A stretch of DNA of 64,000 nucleotides from Nonomuraea endophytica (GTDB lineage Bacteria > Actinomycetota > Actinomycetes > Streptosporangiales > Streptosporangiaceae). The stretch covers positions 98,097 through 162,096 of the forward strand of contig NZ_JACHIN010000015.1 in NCBI RefSeq assembly GCF_014203235.1, written 5' to 3'. Under the pieces are notes generated by a model. The model did not search any database. It had not been told where the DNA came from and worked only from the letters and a program-made list of their open reading frames with translations. The translations under genes and the position numbers were made by a program. Below are positions 6,892-14,375 of this stretch, in pieces. Every line of letters starts with the position of its first letter. Within the stretch, counting starts at the first letter, position 1.

Positions 6892-7242
6892 TTGACCCAT
6901 CGACACCCGTACCCGGACGCTGATCTACAGGAGGTTCTCTCCCGCAACCACACCGCCGCCCACCTGCTGACCGCCCTCGCGCGTGCCACCCCCGCGCACT
7001 CGCCCATCTGGGACCACCTACACGTTGCGCTCGTGGACACGCGCACCCTGCTGGACGAGGTCGCAGGTTTGCGCGCCGAGCGCGCCGCCGACCGCCGCCG
7101 CCGTGCCGACCTGATCGCGGCCATGCGCGCCACGCTGGCCGCGCACGCGGAGGGCGAACGTGATCCGCTGTTCTACGTCCGTGACGAGCTGCACGCCCAA
7201 CAGCGCGCCGACGCACGCCGGACACCCGGGGGTGCCGGATGA
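6892..7242 (+). CDS. Hypothetical protein coupled to the translocase gene
   Basis: TTG 6892 is preceded by AAAGGAGG. The 116-residue product is helical and charged (a DTRTLLDEVAGLRAERAADRRRR stretch suggests a short coiled coil). Its stop overlaps the ATG of the translocase gene (ATGA at 7239-7242), so the two are co-translated and may function together. No known domain. Confidence 0.65.
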   Translation: MTHRHPYPDADLQEVLSRNHTAAHLLTALARATPAHSPIWDHLHVALVDTRTLLDEVAGLRAERAADRRRRADLIAAMRATLAAHAEGERDPLFYVRDELHAQQRADARRTPGGAG

Positions 7243-9454
7243 GTCCCGACCGCGAGCCCCGCCCGTCCGTCACCGCCCCGATCGGGGGGTTCACCTGGAC
7301 GGAGCAAGGCCCGGCATCTGACCAGCCGGATGCCGCCGATGTCGTCGCAGACATCCCGGATCGCGACGACGACCAGCACGGGCACGACGACGAGTTTTTC
7401 GACCGGGAATCGGTGCCCGCTGGCCAGCAGGCGATCGGACCGCCGGTTGACCGACGCGATGACGACGCGCCGCCCGACCAGGTGGCGACCGGTCGCCACC
7501 GTGCCCCGATCCTGCCCCCGTGGATGCGCACGACGGCCGGTAGGCGCGCGATGCTGGCCTGGTGGGTCAAGGACGCCGCCTACGTCATCGGGTATCACGC
7601 GGTCAGAGTGCCCAAGTACGCGGGCAAGACCCTGTTGTATGCGCCCGTGGGGTTCTTCTCCGGCATAGCCGGGGTGCTGCGCTGGGCCAGCGCGGAAGAG
7701 GGCAACTGGGCGTTGCGGCAAGCCGCCGCCGACCGCGACGACGCGGCCACCTGGCTTCGGCTGGACAAGCAACGCGAGCGGCAATCACGCTGGCGCTGGT
7801 CGGTGCTGCTGCTCGGCATCATCCTCGCGGGCGTTTCGGTGCCCATCGTGCTGGCGCTGGACGTGACCGTGCCCGAACGGGTGTGGCTGGTGCTGCTGGC
7901 CGTGCTGGTACCCGTGCTGGCGCACGCCGGACGTCCGGCCGACAAGCCGATCACCGACCGAGTCAGCCAGGGTCCGCGCTACCGCAAGCTGACAGCTGAG
8001 CTGGTACGGCGTGCCCTGCTCAGCGTCGGTATCGCGGCGATCAATCAAGCCGTGTCCAAGGACCAGCACGCGATCAGCTTCCCGACCGACATCCACCGCG
8101 ACGGACCGGGGCACCTGGCCATCGTGGACTTGCCGCACGGGGTCGAAGCCGCCGATGTCGTCGCGCGGCGCGGCCGGCTCGCGTCGGCCATGCGGCTGCC
8201 ACTCGACCAGGTATGGCCGGACGTCGGCACAGACCACCCTGGACGGCTGGCGCTGTGGGTCGGCTACCAACCGGCCAGTAAGACGGAAACGCCGCCCTGG
8301 CCGCTCCTGAAGGGCGGCACCGTGGATGTGTTCCAGTCCTTCCCTCTGTTCACCACTCCGCGCTTGGAGATCATCAAAGCCGTTCTGATCTTCCGGAACT
8401 GGCTGATCGGCGGGCAGCCGGGCTCTGGCAAGACGAACCTGCTCCGGCTGCTGGTGCTGGCCGCGACGCTGGACCCGCGCGCCGAGCTACGCGGGTATGA
8501 GTTCAAGGGCGTTGGCGACTTCACCGTGGTTGAGCCGGTCTGCGCCGAGTACGGCAACGGCCAGGATGACGAGACGATCGGGCGGGCCGCAGCGCTGATC
8601 AAGTGGCTCTACCACACCGAATGCCAGCAACGCGCGGCGAAGATCGCCCACTATCACGCGCTGGGCATGGCCCCCGAGAACAAGGTCACGCCCGAACTGG
8701 CCTCCCGAAAGGACTCGGGACTTCACCCGCTGGTGGTGTTCCTCAACGAGGCCCAAGAGCTGTTCCAGCACAAAGATCACGGTGCCGAAGCCGGGGAACT
8801 GGCCGAAAAGGTGATCAAGCTCGGGCGTGCGCTCGGCGTGATCCTGCTGCTGGACACCCAGATTCCGGACAAAGACAGCCTGCCCACGGGAATCACCCGC
8901 AACATCAACACCCGCGTGTGCATGTCGGTACGTGACCAGGTCGCCAACGACATGATCTTGGGCACCGGGATGTACAAGGCGGGGTACCGCGCGACCGTGT
9001 TTGAGCCTGGCGACGATGCCGGGTGGGGGTGGTCGTCGGGGTCGGCAGGCCGGGTACCCGCCGCAGTTTCGAGGTCAACGCCGATCAAGCCAAACAGGTC
9101 GTCCAACGGGCGATCAATGCGCGCGTCGCCATGGGCACCATGCCCGCACCCGCCACCCAGACCCGACCCGAACCCCCCGCCTACGATCTGCTATCCGATC
9201 TCGCGAACGTCTGGCCAGCGGGGGAGGAAGCCGCCTGGAACATGAACCTGTGCGAACGACTGGCCGGCCTTCGGCCGCACATCTACGGCGGCTGGCGCTC
9301 CGAACAGCTCACCAGCGCACTCAAGCCACTCGGGGTCAAGGTCGGAGCGATCGGCCGACGCATCGACGGCAAGAAGCACACCAGACGGGGAATCTACCGC
9401 TCCGATCTTGCCGAAGCCATCGCGGAACGTAGCCAGAACCGCCCTGGCAACTGA
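7239..9454 (+). pseudogene. traB: FtsK/SpoIIIE-type DNA translocase (TraB-like), frameshifted
   Basis: Residues 1-597 are read in one frame: an acidic N-terminus, two membrane helices at about 186-205 and 214-230, and an FtsK ATPase domain. Walker A is GQPGSGKT (392-399), and Walker B VVFLNEAQELF (499-509) has Asn where Asp is usual. After GDDAGWG the frame derails. The correct continuation (VVVGVGRPGTRRSFEVN...) is in the +1 frame to 9454, and its final ~80 residues form a winged-helix gamma domain likely to bind clt-type DNA repeats. The break is at a run of five G (9025-9029) where six would restore the frame. Such proteins move double-stranded DNA during actinomycete conjugation. A sequencing error is possible, in which case the gene is intact. 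Confidence 0.85.
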
Positions 9455-9462
9455 TCAGAATG

Positions 9463-9500
9463 GGTGCTTCCGGAAGCACCTGACCCTGCTTCCGGAAGCA
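9463..9500. promoter_or_regulatory. Two palindromes just downstream of the translocase gene
   Basis: GGTGCTTCCGGAAGCACC (9463-9480) is a perfect 18-bp palindrome, and TGCTTCCGGAAGCA (9487-9500) repeats its 14-bp core. Centres are 22 bp apart, about two helical turns. Streptomyces TraB proteins recognise short repeats (clt locus) near traB, so these are candidate translocase-recognition sites. An operator for the next gene is the alternative. Confidence 0.5.
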
Positions 9501-9596
9501 CCCCCGCTAGCACCCGCAAACATGCTCTGACCAGGCTGGTAGCAGATAGCAGCCAATCCGTCGACCAGTCCCGCAACCCCCACAGGAGGTGGTTTC

Positions 9597-9986
9597 TTGA
9601 CCCCAGACACGTTCCTCGCTTCCACCGTGATCATCCTTCTCAGTCTCGTCATGCTTCTCGCGCTGCGTTACGCCTACCTGTGCTACGCCCGCCCTTTCCG
9701 CGAGCACACCCGATGCAAGGGCGCCGGCCGCATCCCCTATCTGTTCGGTCGTGGCTGGCGCTTCTGCCCCCGCTGCAACGGCATTGGATACCGGCTCAGG
9801 ATCGGACGCCGCCTCTGGAACCACGTCCGCAGGCTCCAACGGGAATCCGCCGCGAAAGATGCACCGACCACCGACACGCCCAAGGAGGTAGGCCGCGCAA
9901 CGAACAACACCGCTGAAAGACCAGAACCGGGGGGAGTGACCCCGGCGACACGCAGCCCCCGTACCGATCAGACCGAAAGGAGGTGA
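9597..9986 (+). CDS. Membrane-anchored zinc-ribbon protein
   Basis: TTG 9597 follows AGGAGGTGG. The 129-residue product has an N-terminal membrane helix (about residues 7-28) and then TRCKGAGRI...FCPRCNGIGYR, a C-x-G-x-G / C-P-x-C-N-G-x-G pair like half of a DnaJ-type zinc finger, followed by an Arg-rich stretch and a polar tail. Proteins of this layout occur between translocase and integrase genes on actinobacterial elements. The role is unknown; binding nucleic acid at the membrane would fit. Confidence 0.7.
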   Translation: MTPDTFLASTVIILLSLVMLLALRYAYLCYARPFREHTRCKGAGRIPYLFGRGWRFCPRCNGIGYRLRIGRRLWNHVRRLQRESAAKDAPTTDTPKEVGRATNNTAERPEPGGVTPATRSPRTDQTERR

Positions 9987-9992
9987 GGCCCC

Positions 9993-10184
9993 ATCACAAC
10001 CCAACCCGCAGACAACCCGGAACCGGAAGAGGTGAACGCCGCTAGCACACACGACCAAGACGACGACGTGGTGATCCTGTCGCCCGAGGACTTCAGGCTT
10101 CCCGTAGTACTGCGTCACCTTGAAGCCGGAAAGCACGTCCGCATCCGGCCCGACCCCGAGCCCCCGGCATCGTCCCGCACCTGA
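9993..10184 (+). CDS. Small acidic protein, possibly AUC-initiated
   Basis: GAAAGGAGGTGA (9975-9986) is a near-perfect Shine-Dalgarno, but the codon at the right distance is ATC (9993). From it a frame of 63 codons runs to TGA 10182-10184. The first conventional start in frame is GTG 10032, which lacks an equally good ribosome-binding site and would give 50 residues. The product (VVILSPEDFRLPVVLRHLEAGKHVRIRPDP) is acidic then basic, with no recognised family. Either initiation uses AUC, a G has mutated to C, or GTG 10032 is used. Confidence 0.5.
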   Translation: MTTQPADNPEPEEVNAASTHDQDDDVVILSPEDFRLPVVLRHLEAGKHVRIRPDPEPPASSRT

Positions 10185-10194
10185 CAACAGTAAT

Positions 10195-10228
10195 GCGCCG
10201 CCCTGGAGTCCCCCAGGGCGGCGCTTTC
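10195..10228. terminator. Strong hairpin terminator between convergent genes
   Basis: GCGCCGCCCTGG (10195-10206) and CCAGGGCGGCGC (10213-10224) pair perfectly over 12 bp with a 6-nt loop, followed by TTTCGT. It lies between the end of the rightward small-gene run and the end of the leftward recombinase gene and can serve both. Confidence 0.8.
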
Positions 10229-10230
10229 GT

Positions 10231-11655
10231 CTAACGCCGGAAACACAAGCCGTCGCCTAGATCGACAATCCTCGTGTCTTCTCCGCTCTCTGTGGTGACC
10301 GGTGCGAGGTCGATTTCCCATCGTCCCTCGTGATGGGCCAGAGTCAGCCCCCATGCCTGTTTCGCCGCTAGTACCATGCCCCGCTTGACGGTGTCGTCAC
10401 CGTCACTCCACATCTGGGCTACCGTCTGCCCGGTGGGGGCGTAGTCGAAGGAGTCCGGCACGACGACGAACCCCCTGATACGCGCCTTGATCTCTTTGCG
10501 TTCGGCGATCATCGCGTCTAGCTCGTCGTCATCGTCGGTGACGCTCAGCCGTGCCTGGACTTTGCTGAGTGAGGCGTTGAGCGCGTCAAGCTCGTGCGCG
10601 TTACCGGCTACGCGCTGGAAAGCGAGAATCTCGGTCGTGTCGCTTGCGAACATGGCTTCAACGAGACTGGTGATCGGTTGAGCCTCGCACCCCTTGAATC
10701 TCCCGCACGCCAGACGTTGCTTCCTCTTGCCGTTGCAGCGCAGCTTGGGCGTGCGCCTGTTGCCCGAAGGCAACTTGCCCGCGTTGATGTAGAGCTTCCC
10801 GTCACACTCGGGGCAGTCGAGAACGCCAGAGATCCAGTCAGCGGGACGCGCCACCGGGCGACCGCCGACGTTGACGCGCGCTTGGGTCTTGTTCGCGTCG
10901 AGAACCTTGTTGGCCCGCCACCACAGGGCGGAATCCACCACCGGAGTCACCGTGTGCTGCCACGTCTCCGTAACCCCCCGGTGCCTGTAGGAGCACTCGA
11001 TAACGCCCGTGTGGGCAGCGGCGAACCGGAGCACGGCCTTGATCGTTTCTGCCCAAATCCCATACGCCCGCCCAACAGAGGCGATGGATTCACCGTCCGC
11101 CACCCGCCGCAAGATGTCGTTGACGGCTTCCGGATCTTTGCAGTACGCCTGCCGGGAGTAGCGCTTTCCTTTGGTGGCCCAGAACATCGGCAACGGGCCA
11201 TGATGGGCACGGTTGTCCCGCACCATCATGATCCCCCGGTAGGTCGTGTCCTTGACCTCGCGGGACTTCTCCGCATTCGCGTGCTGCGCGACCAAGGTCA
11301 CGATGCGGCCAGCGAAATCCGTCCGCCCGAACTCCGGCTCTGCGATCGCAACCACATCGCCACCCGCCGCACGGATCGCCAGCAGGATCTCTGCCTGCAC
11401 ATCCAGATCTTCGCGCCGATCGAGCCTGGACGATTCCGTGACGATGAGAGTGGTGTACTCCCCGCGCTGGATATCCGCGATCGCGTCACGGAGGGCGGGC
11501 TCTTGAGTGCCCGCCGACGCGCTATAGCCCCGCAGCCGGAAGGTCTTGACGATGGTGATGCCGTGCTCTTGAGCGTGGGCCTCAATGGCCTGGATCTGCG
11601 ACGCTTCATCCTGGCTGCCCGTGCTGACTCGGGTGAACGCGGCGGCGAGGGTCAC
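10231..11655 (-). CDS. Large serine recombinase (site-specific integrase)
   Basis: The 474-residue protein has a resolvase/invertase catalytic domain at 1-145 with AFTRVSTGSQ (nucleophile Ser11, Arg9) and SSRLDRRED. A recombinase domain lies at about 160-265, a zinc-ribbon-like segment with CPEC...C near 280-325, a coiled-coil region at about 355-405, and a C-terminal tail. It is the integrase/excisase of the island; such enzymes recombine attP with attB, often leaving the site beside their own gene. The start is GTG 11655 with GGAAGGA upstream. It faces the conjugation genes across a shared terminator. Confidence 0.9.
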   Translation of the reverse strand: MTLAAAFTRVSTGSQDEASQIQAIEAHAQEHGITIVKTFRLRGYSASAGTQEPALRDAIADIQRGEYTTLIVTESSRLDRREDLDVQAEILLAIRAAGGDVVAIAEPEFGRTDFAGRIVTLVAQHANAEKSREVKDTTYRGIMMVRDNRAHHGPLPMFWATKGKRYSRQAYCKDPEAVNDILRRVADGESIASVGRAYGIWAETIKAVLRFAAAHTGVIECSYRHRGVTETWQHTVTPVVDSALWWRANKVLDANKTQARVNVGGRPVARPADWISGVLDCPECDGKLYINAGKLPSGNRRTPKLRCNGKRKQRLACGRFKGCEAQPITSLVEAMFASDTTEILAFQRVAGNAHELDALNASLSKVQARLSVTDDDDELDAMIAERKEIKARIRGFVVVPDSFDYAPTGQTVAQMWSDGDDTVKRGMVLAAKQAWGLTLAHHEGRWEIDLAPVTTESGEDTRIVDLGDGLCFRR

Positions 11656-11863
11656 GGCTGGGGTCCTTCCCGGTGGCTTGTCTCCCTACACCGTGCACAC
11701 TACCCGGCAACCTATGGTCGCTTCTCACGTCGCACGTGGTCCCCGCCGTTACGGCCCCTGATTGGTGTACCGATGCACCAACAGAGACCTAACATCCACC
11801 CGTCCTCCCGGTGAACTCGCTGTTGACCACGGCAAGAGGCGTCCCTATGGTTGGTGCATCGAT
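11656..11863. other. Probable element end (att region), between recombinase and heparinase remnant
   Basis: The segment holds TTGGTG-N8-CACCAA (11762-11781) and a 12-bp inverted repeat, CGATGCACCAAC (11771-11782) with GTTGGTGCATCG (11850-11861). Inverted half-sites of this kind are typical of serine-integrase att sites, and its place just upstream of the recombinase gene is where att is expected. A partial copy of a dispersed chromosomal repeat (11716-11755) also lies here, so the exact junction cannot be set. Confidence 0.45.
11716..11755 (+). repeat. Dispersed repeat, partial copy A
   Basis: GGTCGCTTCTCACGTCGCACG followed by TGGTCCCCGCCGTTACGGC matches the core of the copies near 27.6 kb and 49.3-49.6 kb. 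Only the core-to-right half is recognisable. Confidence 0.7.
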
Positions 11864-12226
11864 TCATCGGCGCCCTTCCCCCCAGAACTGAGAGGCATCC
11901 CATGGACCTGACGAGGCCATCGACAGCCCGTGGAGCAGCCAGCCGGCGTCCAGGTCGTGGTCGGGCAGGTGCGCCTTGCCCCAGTGCGGATAGGAGATCG
12001 CGGTCGAGATCCAGCGCCATGCCTCCTCCAGGTACGCGCGGTTGCCGGTCAGCCGGTAGGCCAGGGCCAGGTTGGCGGCGGCGGGGCCGAAGTAGGTGAT
12101 GCTGGCGCGCGGGTGCTCGGCGGGCGGCTTCTGGCGGCGGTACCAGTCACACTGTTCGTGCAACCGGCGCCACTGCGCGGCGTGCGTCGTGGTGAGCAGG
12201 TCCCTCAGGCCGTCGACGGGAAACAC
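11864..12226 (-). pseudogene. Truncated heparinase II/III-like protein (N-terminal fragment)
   Basis: GTG 12226 has AAGGAGGT upstream. The first ~103 residues (FPVDGLRDLL...EQCDWYRRQKPP...AANLALAYRLTGNRAYLEEAWRWI...HDLDAGWLLHGLSMA) match the N-terminal helical domain of heparinase II/III-type polysaccharide lyases, which are normally over 600 residues. From about base 11913 the sequence is unrelated and stops after 16 codons. The catalytic domain is absent from the window. The gene faces a LacI regulator 77 bp away, its likely former controller. The break lies near the integrase end of the island, so insertion or an associated deletion is the probable cause. Confidence 0.75.
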
Positions 12227-12238
12227 ACGACCTCCTTG

Positions 12239-12253
12239 TGCAACGTTTTACCA
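12239..12253. promoter_or_regulatory. LacI-type operator candidate
   Basis: TGCAACGTTTTACCA has the AACGTT core (12242-12247) seen at the centre of LacI-family operators. It lies between the divergent heparinase remnant and the LacI gene and overlaps both probable promoters. Confidence 0.45.
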
Positions 12254-12303
12254 AGGCTTCACCCTAGACCATGGGCAGCAGGGACCTCCACCAGGGCGCT
12301 ACA

Positions 12304-13368
12304 ATGACCGCCATGAGCGGTGCAACGATCCACCAGGTAGCGAAGGCCGCGGGCGTCTCGCCCAGCACCGTGTCCAACTTCCTCAACGGCCGCCCCGGCC
12401 GCATGCTGCCGGAGACCAGGGCCAGGGTCGAGGAGGCCATCAGGCACCTCGGCTACCGGCCCAACCGCGCCGCGCGGCAGTTGCGCACCGGGCGGGTCCA
12501 GGTGGTCGGGCTGGTCGTGCCGTCGGTGGCGAACCCGTTCTGGGGCGCGTTCGCGCTCCACCTGGAAGGGGCCGCGCTGGCCGCCGGCTACCACGTGCTG
12601 CTCTGCAACAGCGCCCGTGACCCCGAGCGCGAGCGCGCGTACATCGACGAGCTGTGGGCCGACGGCATCCGCGGCGTCGTGCTCTGCTCCTCGCTGCCCT
12701 CGCTCGACCACGTGCTGCCCCTCGTCGAGCAGGGGCTCAACCTGGTGGCCTTCGACCGCACCGCCCAGGCTGGCGACCCGTCCCGCATGGTCAACATCAG
12801 CGTCGACAACGTCATCGGCGCCCAGCTCGCCACCCGCCACCTGCTGGAGCTCGGCCACCGCCGGATCGCGTTCGTCTCCGGCGCGCTGCGCAGCGTCAAC
12901 CGGCGCGAGCGCTTCCGCGGCTTCCGCGACGCGCTGGAGAACGCCGGGCTCTCCCCCGACGACGCCATCGTGTGGTCGGGAGCCGCCGACGAGCCCTACG
13001 GCGACCTCGACGTGGCCGGGCTCGGCAGGCGCGCCGCCGCCGACCTCATGCGCGGGGACGACCCGCCCACCGCGATCGTCGCCATCAACGACATGTGCGC
13101 GCTGGGCGTCAGCGCGGGCGTGCGCGACGCGGGGCTGCGCGTCGGCCAGGACGTCTCCGTCGTCGGCTTCGACGACATCGTCCTCGCCGACCTGGCCGCG
13201 CCGCCCCTCACCACCGTCCGCCAGCCCATGGCCGACATGGCCGCCGCCGCGTTCACCCACCTGCGCGAGTGCGTCGAGTCCGACGAGCCGGCCACCGGCC
13301 GCTCGCTGCTGATGCGGCCCGAGCTGGTGGTCAGGGGCTCTACTGGCCCCGTGCCACCGCCGCGGTGA
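12304..13368 (+). CDS. LacI-family transcriptional regulator
   Basis: The 354-residue protein has a LacI HTH and hinge at residues about 5-60 (TIHQVAKAAGVSPSTVSNFLNG, then LGYRPNRAARQLRTG) and a periplasmic-binding-protein-like sensor domain (VVGLVVPSVANPFWGAFALHLE... to VVGFDDIVLADLAAPPLTTVRQP). ATG 12304 or 12313 could be the start. The divergent neighbour is a polysaccharide-lyase remnant, so the original regulon was probably uptake or cleavage of a uronic-acid polysaccharide. The effector would be a sugar. Its 3' end overlaps the next, opposite-strand gene by 29 bp. Confidence 0.9.
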   Translation: MTAMSGATIHQVAKAAGVSPSTVSNFLNGRPGRMLPETRARVEEAIRHLGYRPNRAARQLRTGRVQVVGLVVPSVANPFWGAFALHLEGAALAAGYHVLLCNSARDPERERAYIDELWADGIRGVVLCSSLPSLDHVLPLVEQGLNLVAFDRTAQAGDPSRMVNISVDNVIGAQLATRHLLELGHRRIAFVSGALRSVNRRERFRGFRDALENAGLSPDDAIVWSGAADEPYGDLDVAGLGRRAAADLMRGDDPPTAIVAINDMCALGVSAGVRDAGLRVGQDVSVVGFDDIVLADLAAPPLTTVRQPMADMAAAAFTHLRECVESDEPATGRSLLMRPELVVRGSTGPVPPPR

Positions 13369-13744
13369 GCAGCACCAGCACGAACGTCGCCACCCCCGCC
13401 ACCCCGTGCAGCAGCACCGCCAGCACGGGCAGCCGCCGTTCCGCGCCCCTGGCGTGCCGTCCCGCGCCGAGCCAGCGCGTGAACAGCGTGAACCCCAGCA
13501 GCGCCGCTCCCGCCAGCACCCCGAACGCCGCCCAGGCCAGCACCCGGTTCCCGGTGAGCAGGAACGCGACCCAGCAGGCCAGCGCGCAGATCGCGAGAGC
13601 CGGATGGGAGAAGATCAGCGCCACCGGGAAGCGGGTGACCTTCGTCGCCTGTTGTCGCAGGCCGCCGCCCGACAGCCAGAGGTAGAGCAGGTAGATGCCG
13701 ACGATCGCAGTGAACAGCCATGTCACGACAGTGACCAGACCCAC
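13340..13744 (-). CDS. Conserved-type small membrane protein
   Basis: The 134-residue protein has four hydrophobic segments, at about residues 3-24, 40-62, 67-88 and 105-128, consistent with a four-helix inner-membrane protein (TWLFTAIVGIYLLYLWLSGGG at the start). It overlaps the end of the LacI gene in convergent orientation. I do not recognise a functional family. Confidence 0.75.
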   Translation of the reverse strand: MGLVTVVTWLFTAIVGIYLLYLWLSGGGLRQQATKVTRFPVALIFSHPALAICALACWVAFLLTGNRVLAWAAFGVLAGAALLGFTLFTRWLGAGRHARGAERRLPVLAVLLHGVAGVATFVLVLLTAAVARGQ

Positions 13745-14230
13745 CGGGCCTCCTTGTAGTCCCCACGCCCTATCGCCACGTTAAGCACAAGTCATCACGT
13801 ACGTCTTTCAGATCCACCAAAGCGCTATATCCCCCACCAACCACCTGCCCGCCCCGTCCTGCGCCCTTCCACCCCCCAAACCACCACATTCCCCACCACA
13901 CCCTTTTCCCGCGCCCACCTCACCCGCCCGCCCACGCACACCCTTCCCGGCCCGAACGCACACCCTTCCCGCCCCCACACCCTTCCCGGCCCGCTCACGC
14001 ACACCCATGCCCACGCACCTCGGCACACCACCACCTGGCACACCGGCTCTTCCAAGCGCACTGAGCACATCCCGGGCAAGCGCCCCATCCCGCACACGCC
14101 CTCCTCCCCACCGCTCTGGCGCACCCACCGCTCTGCGCACGCCCGGTCCCCAGACCCGCCTCGCCGCATGGGCCCCTGACCGGGCACGTGCCCTGCCTCC
14201 GGGAGCGCACCACCCCTCTCCCGCGCAATC
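13745..14230. other. Gene-free C-rich low-complexity stretch
   Basis: The segment is strongly C-biased on the + strand. At 13931-14010 there are three to four degenerate copies of CGCACACCCTTCCCGGCCCG. Long frames cross it on both strands, but their composition (Pro/His/Thr runs or Gly/Arg/Trp runs) is not protein-like. No gene is supported. Confidence 0.6.
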
Positions 14231-14291
14231 CGGCACCCAGGACCAGGGGCCGTGTCCTCGGCGATCACACGGCCCCTGGTTCTGGGTGCCG
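14231..14291. other. 25-bp near-perfect inverted repeat with 11-nt loop
   Basis: Arms at 14231-14255 and 14267-14291 pair with one mismatch (core ACCAGGGGCCGTGT / ACACGGCCCCTGGT). It begins 145 bp upstream of the reductase start. No gene visibly reads into it from the left, so it is not an obvious terminator; an mRNA leader structure, protein-binding site or small-RNA hairpin is possible. Confidence 0.7.
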
Positions 14292-14375
14292 GGCGCTCCG
14301 GGTTCCGGGTCGCCAGGCGTCTCGTCGGGGTGGGATGTGGGGTTGGTTGTCGGGGGCGTGTGCCAAGGTAGAGGG

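Noticed and set aside
6725..7784. Minus-strand frames opposite the translocase region
   Set aside because: They are shadows of genes at 6892 and 7239 that have clear ribosome-binding sites and recognised domains.
9464..9916. Plus-strand frame overlapping the palindromes
   Set aside because: It runs in another frame through the zinc-ribbon gene, which has the better start, ribosome-binding site and motif.
10594..11814. 406-residue plus-strand frame opposite the recombinase
   Set aside because: The minus strand encodes a complete large serine recombinase with catalytic motifs; this is its shadow.
14007..14375. N-terminal extension of the pyrimidine reductase
   Set aside because: The upstream part codes Pro/His/Thr runs over the C-rich stretch and the big hairpin; the family domain begins right at GTG 14376.
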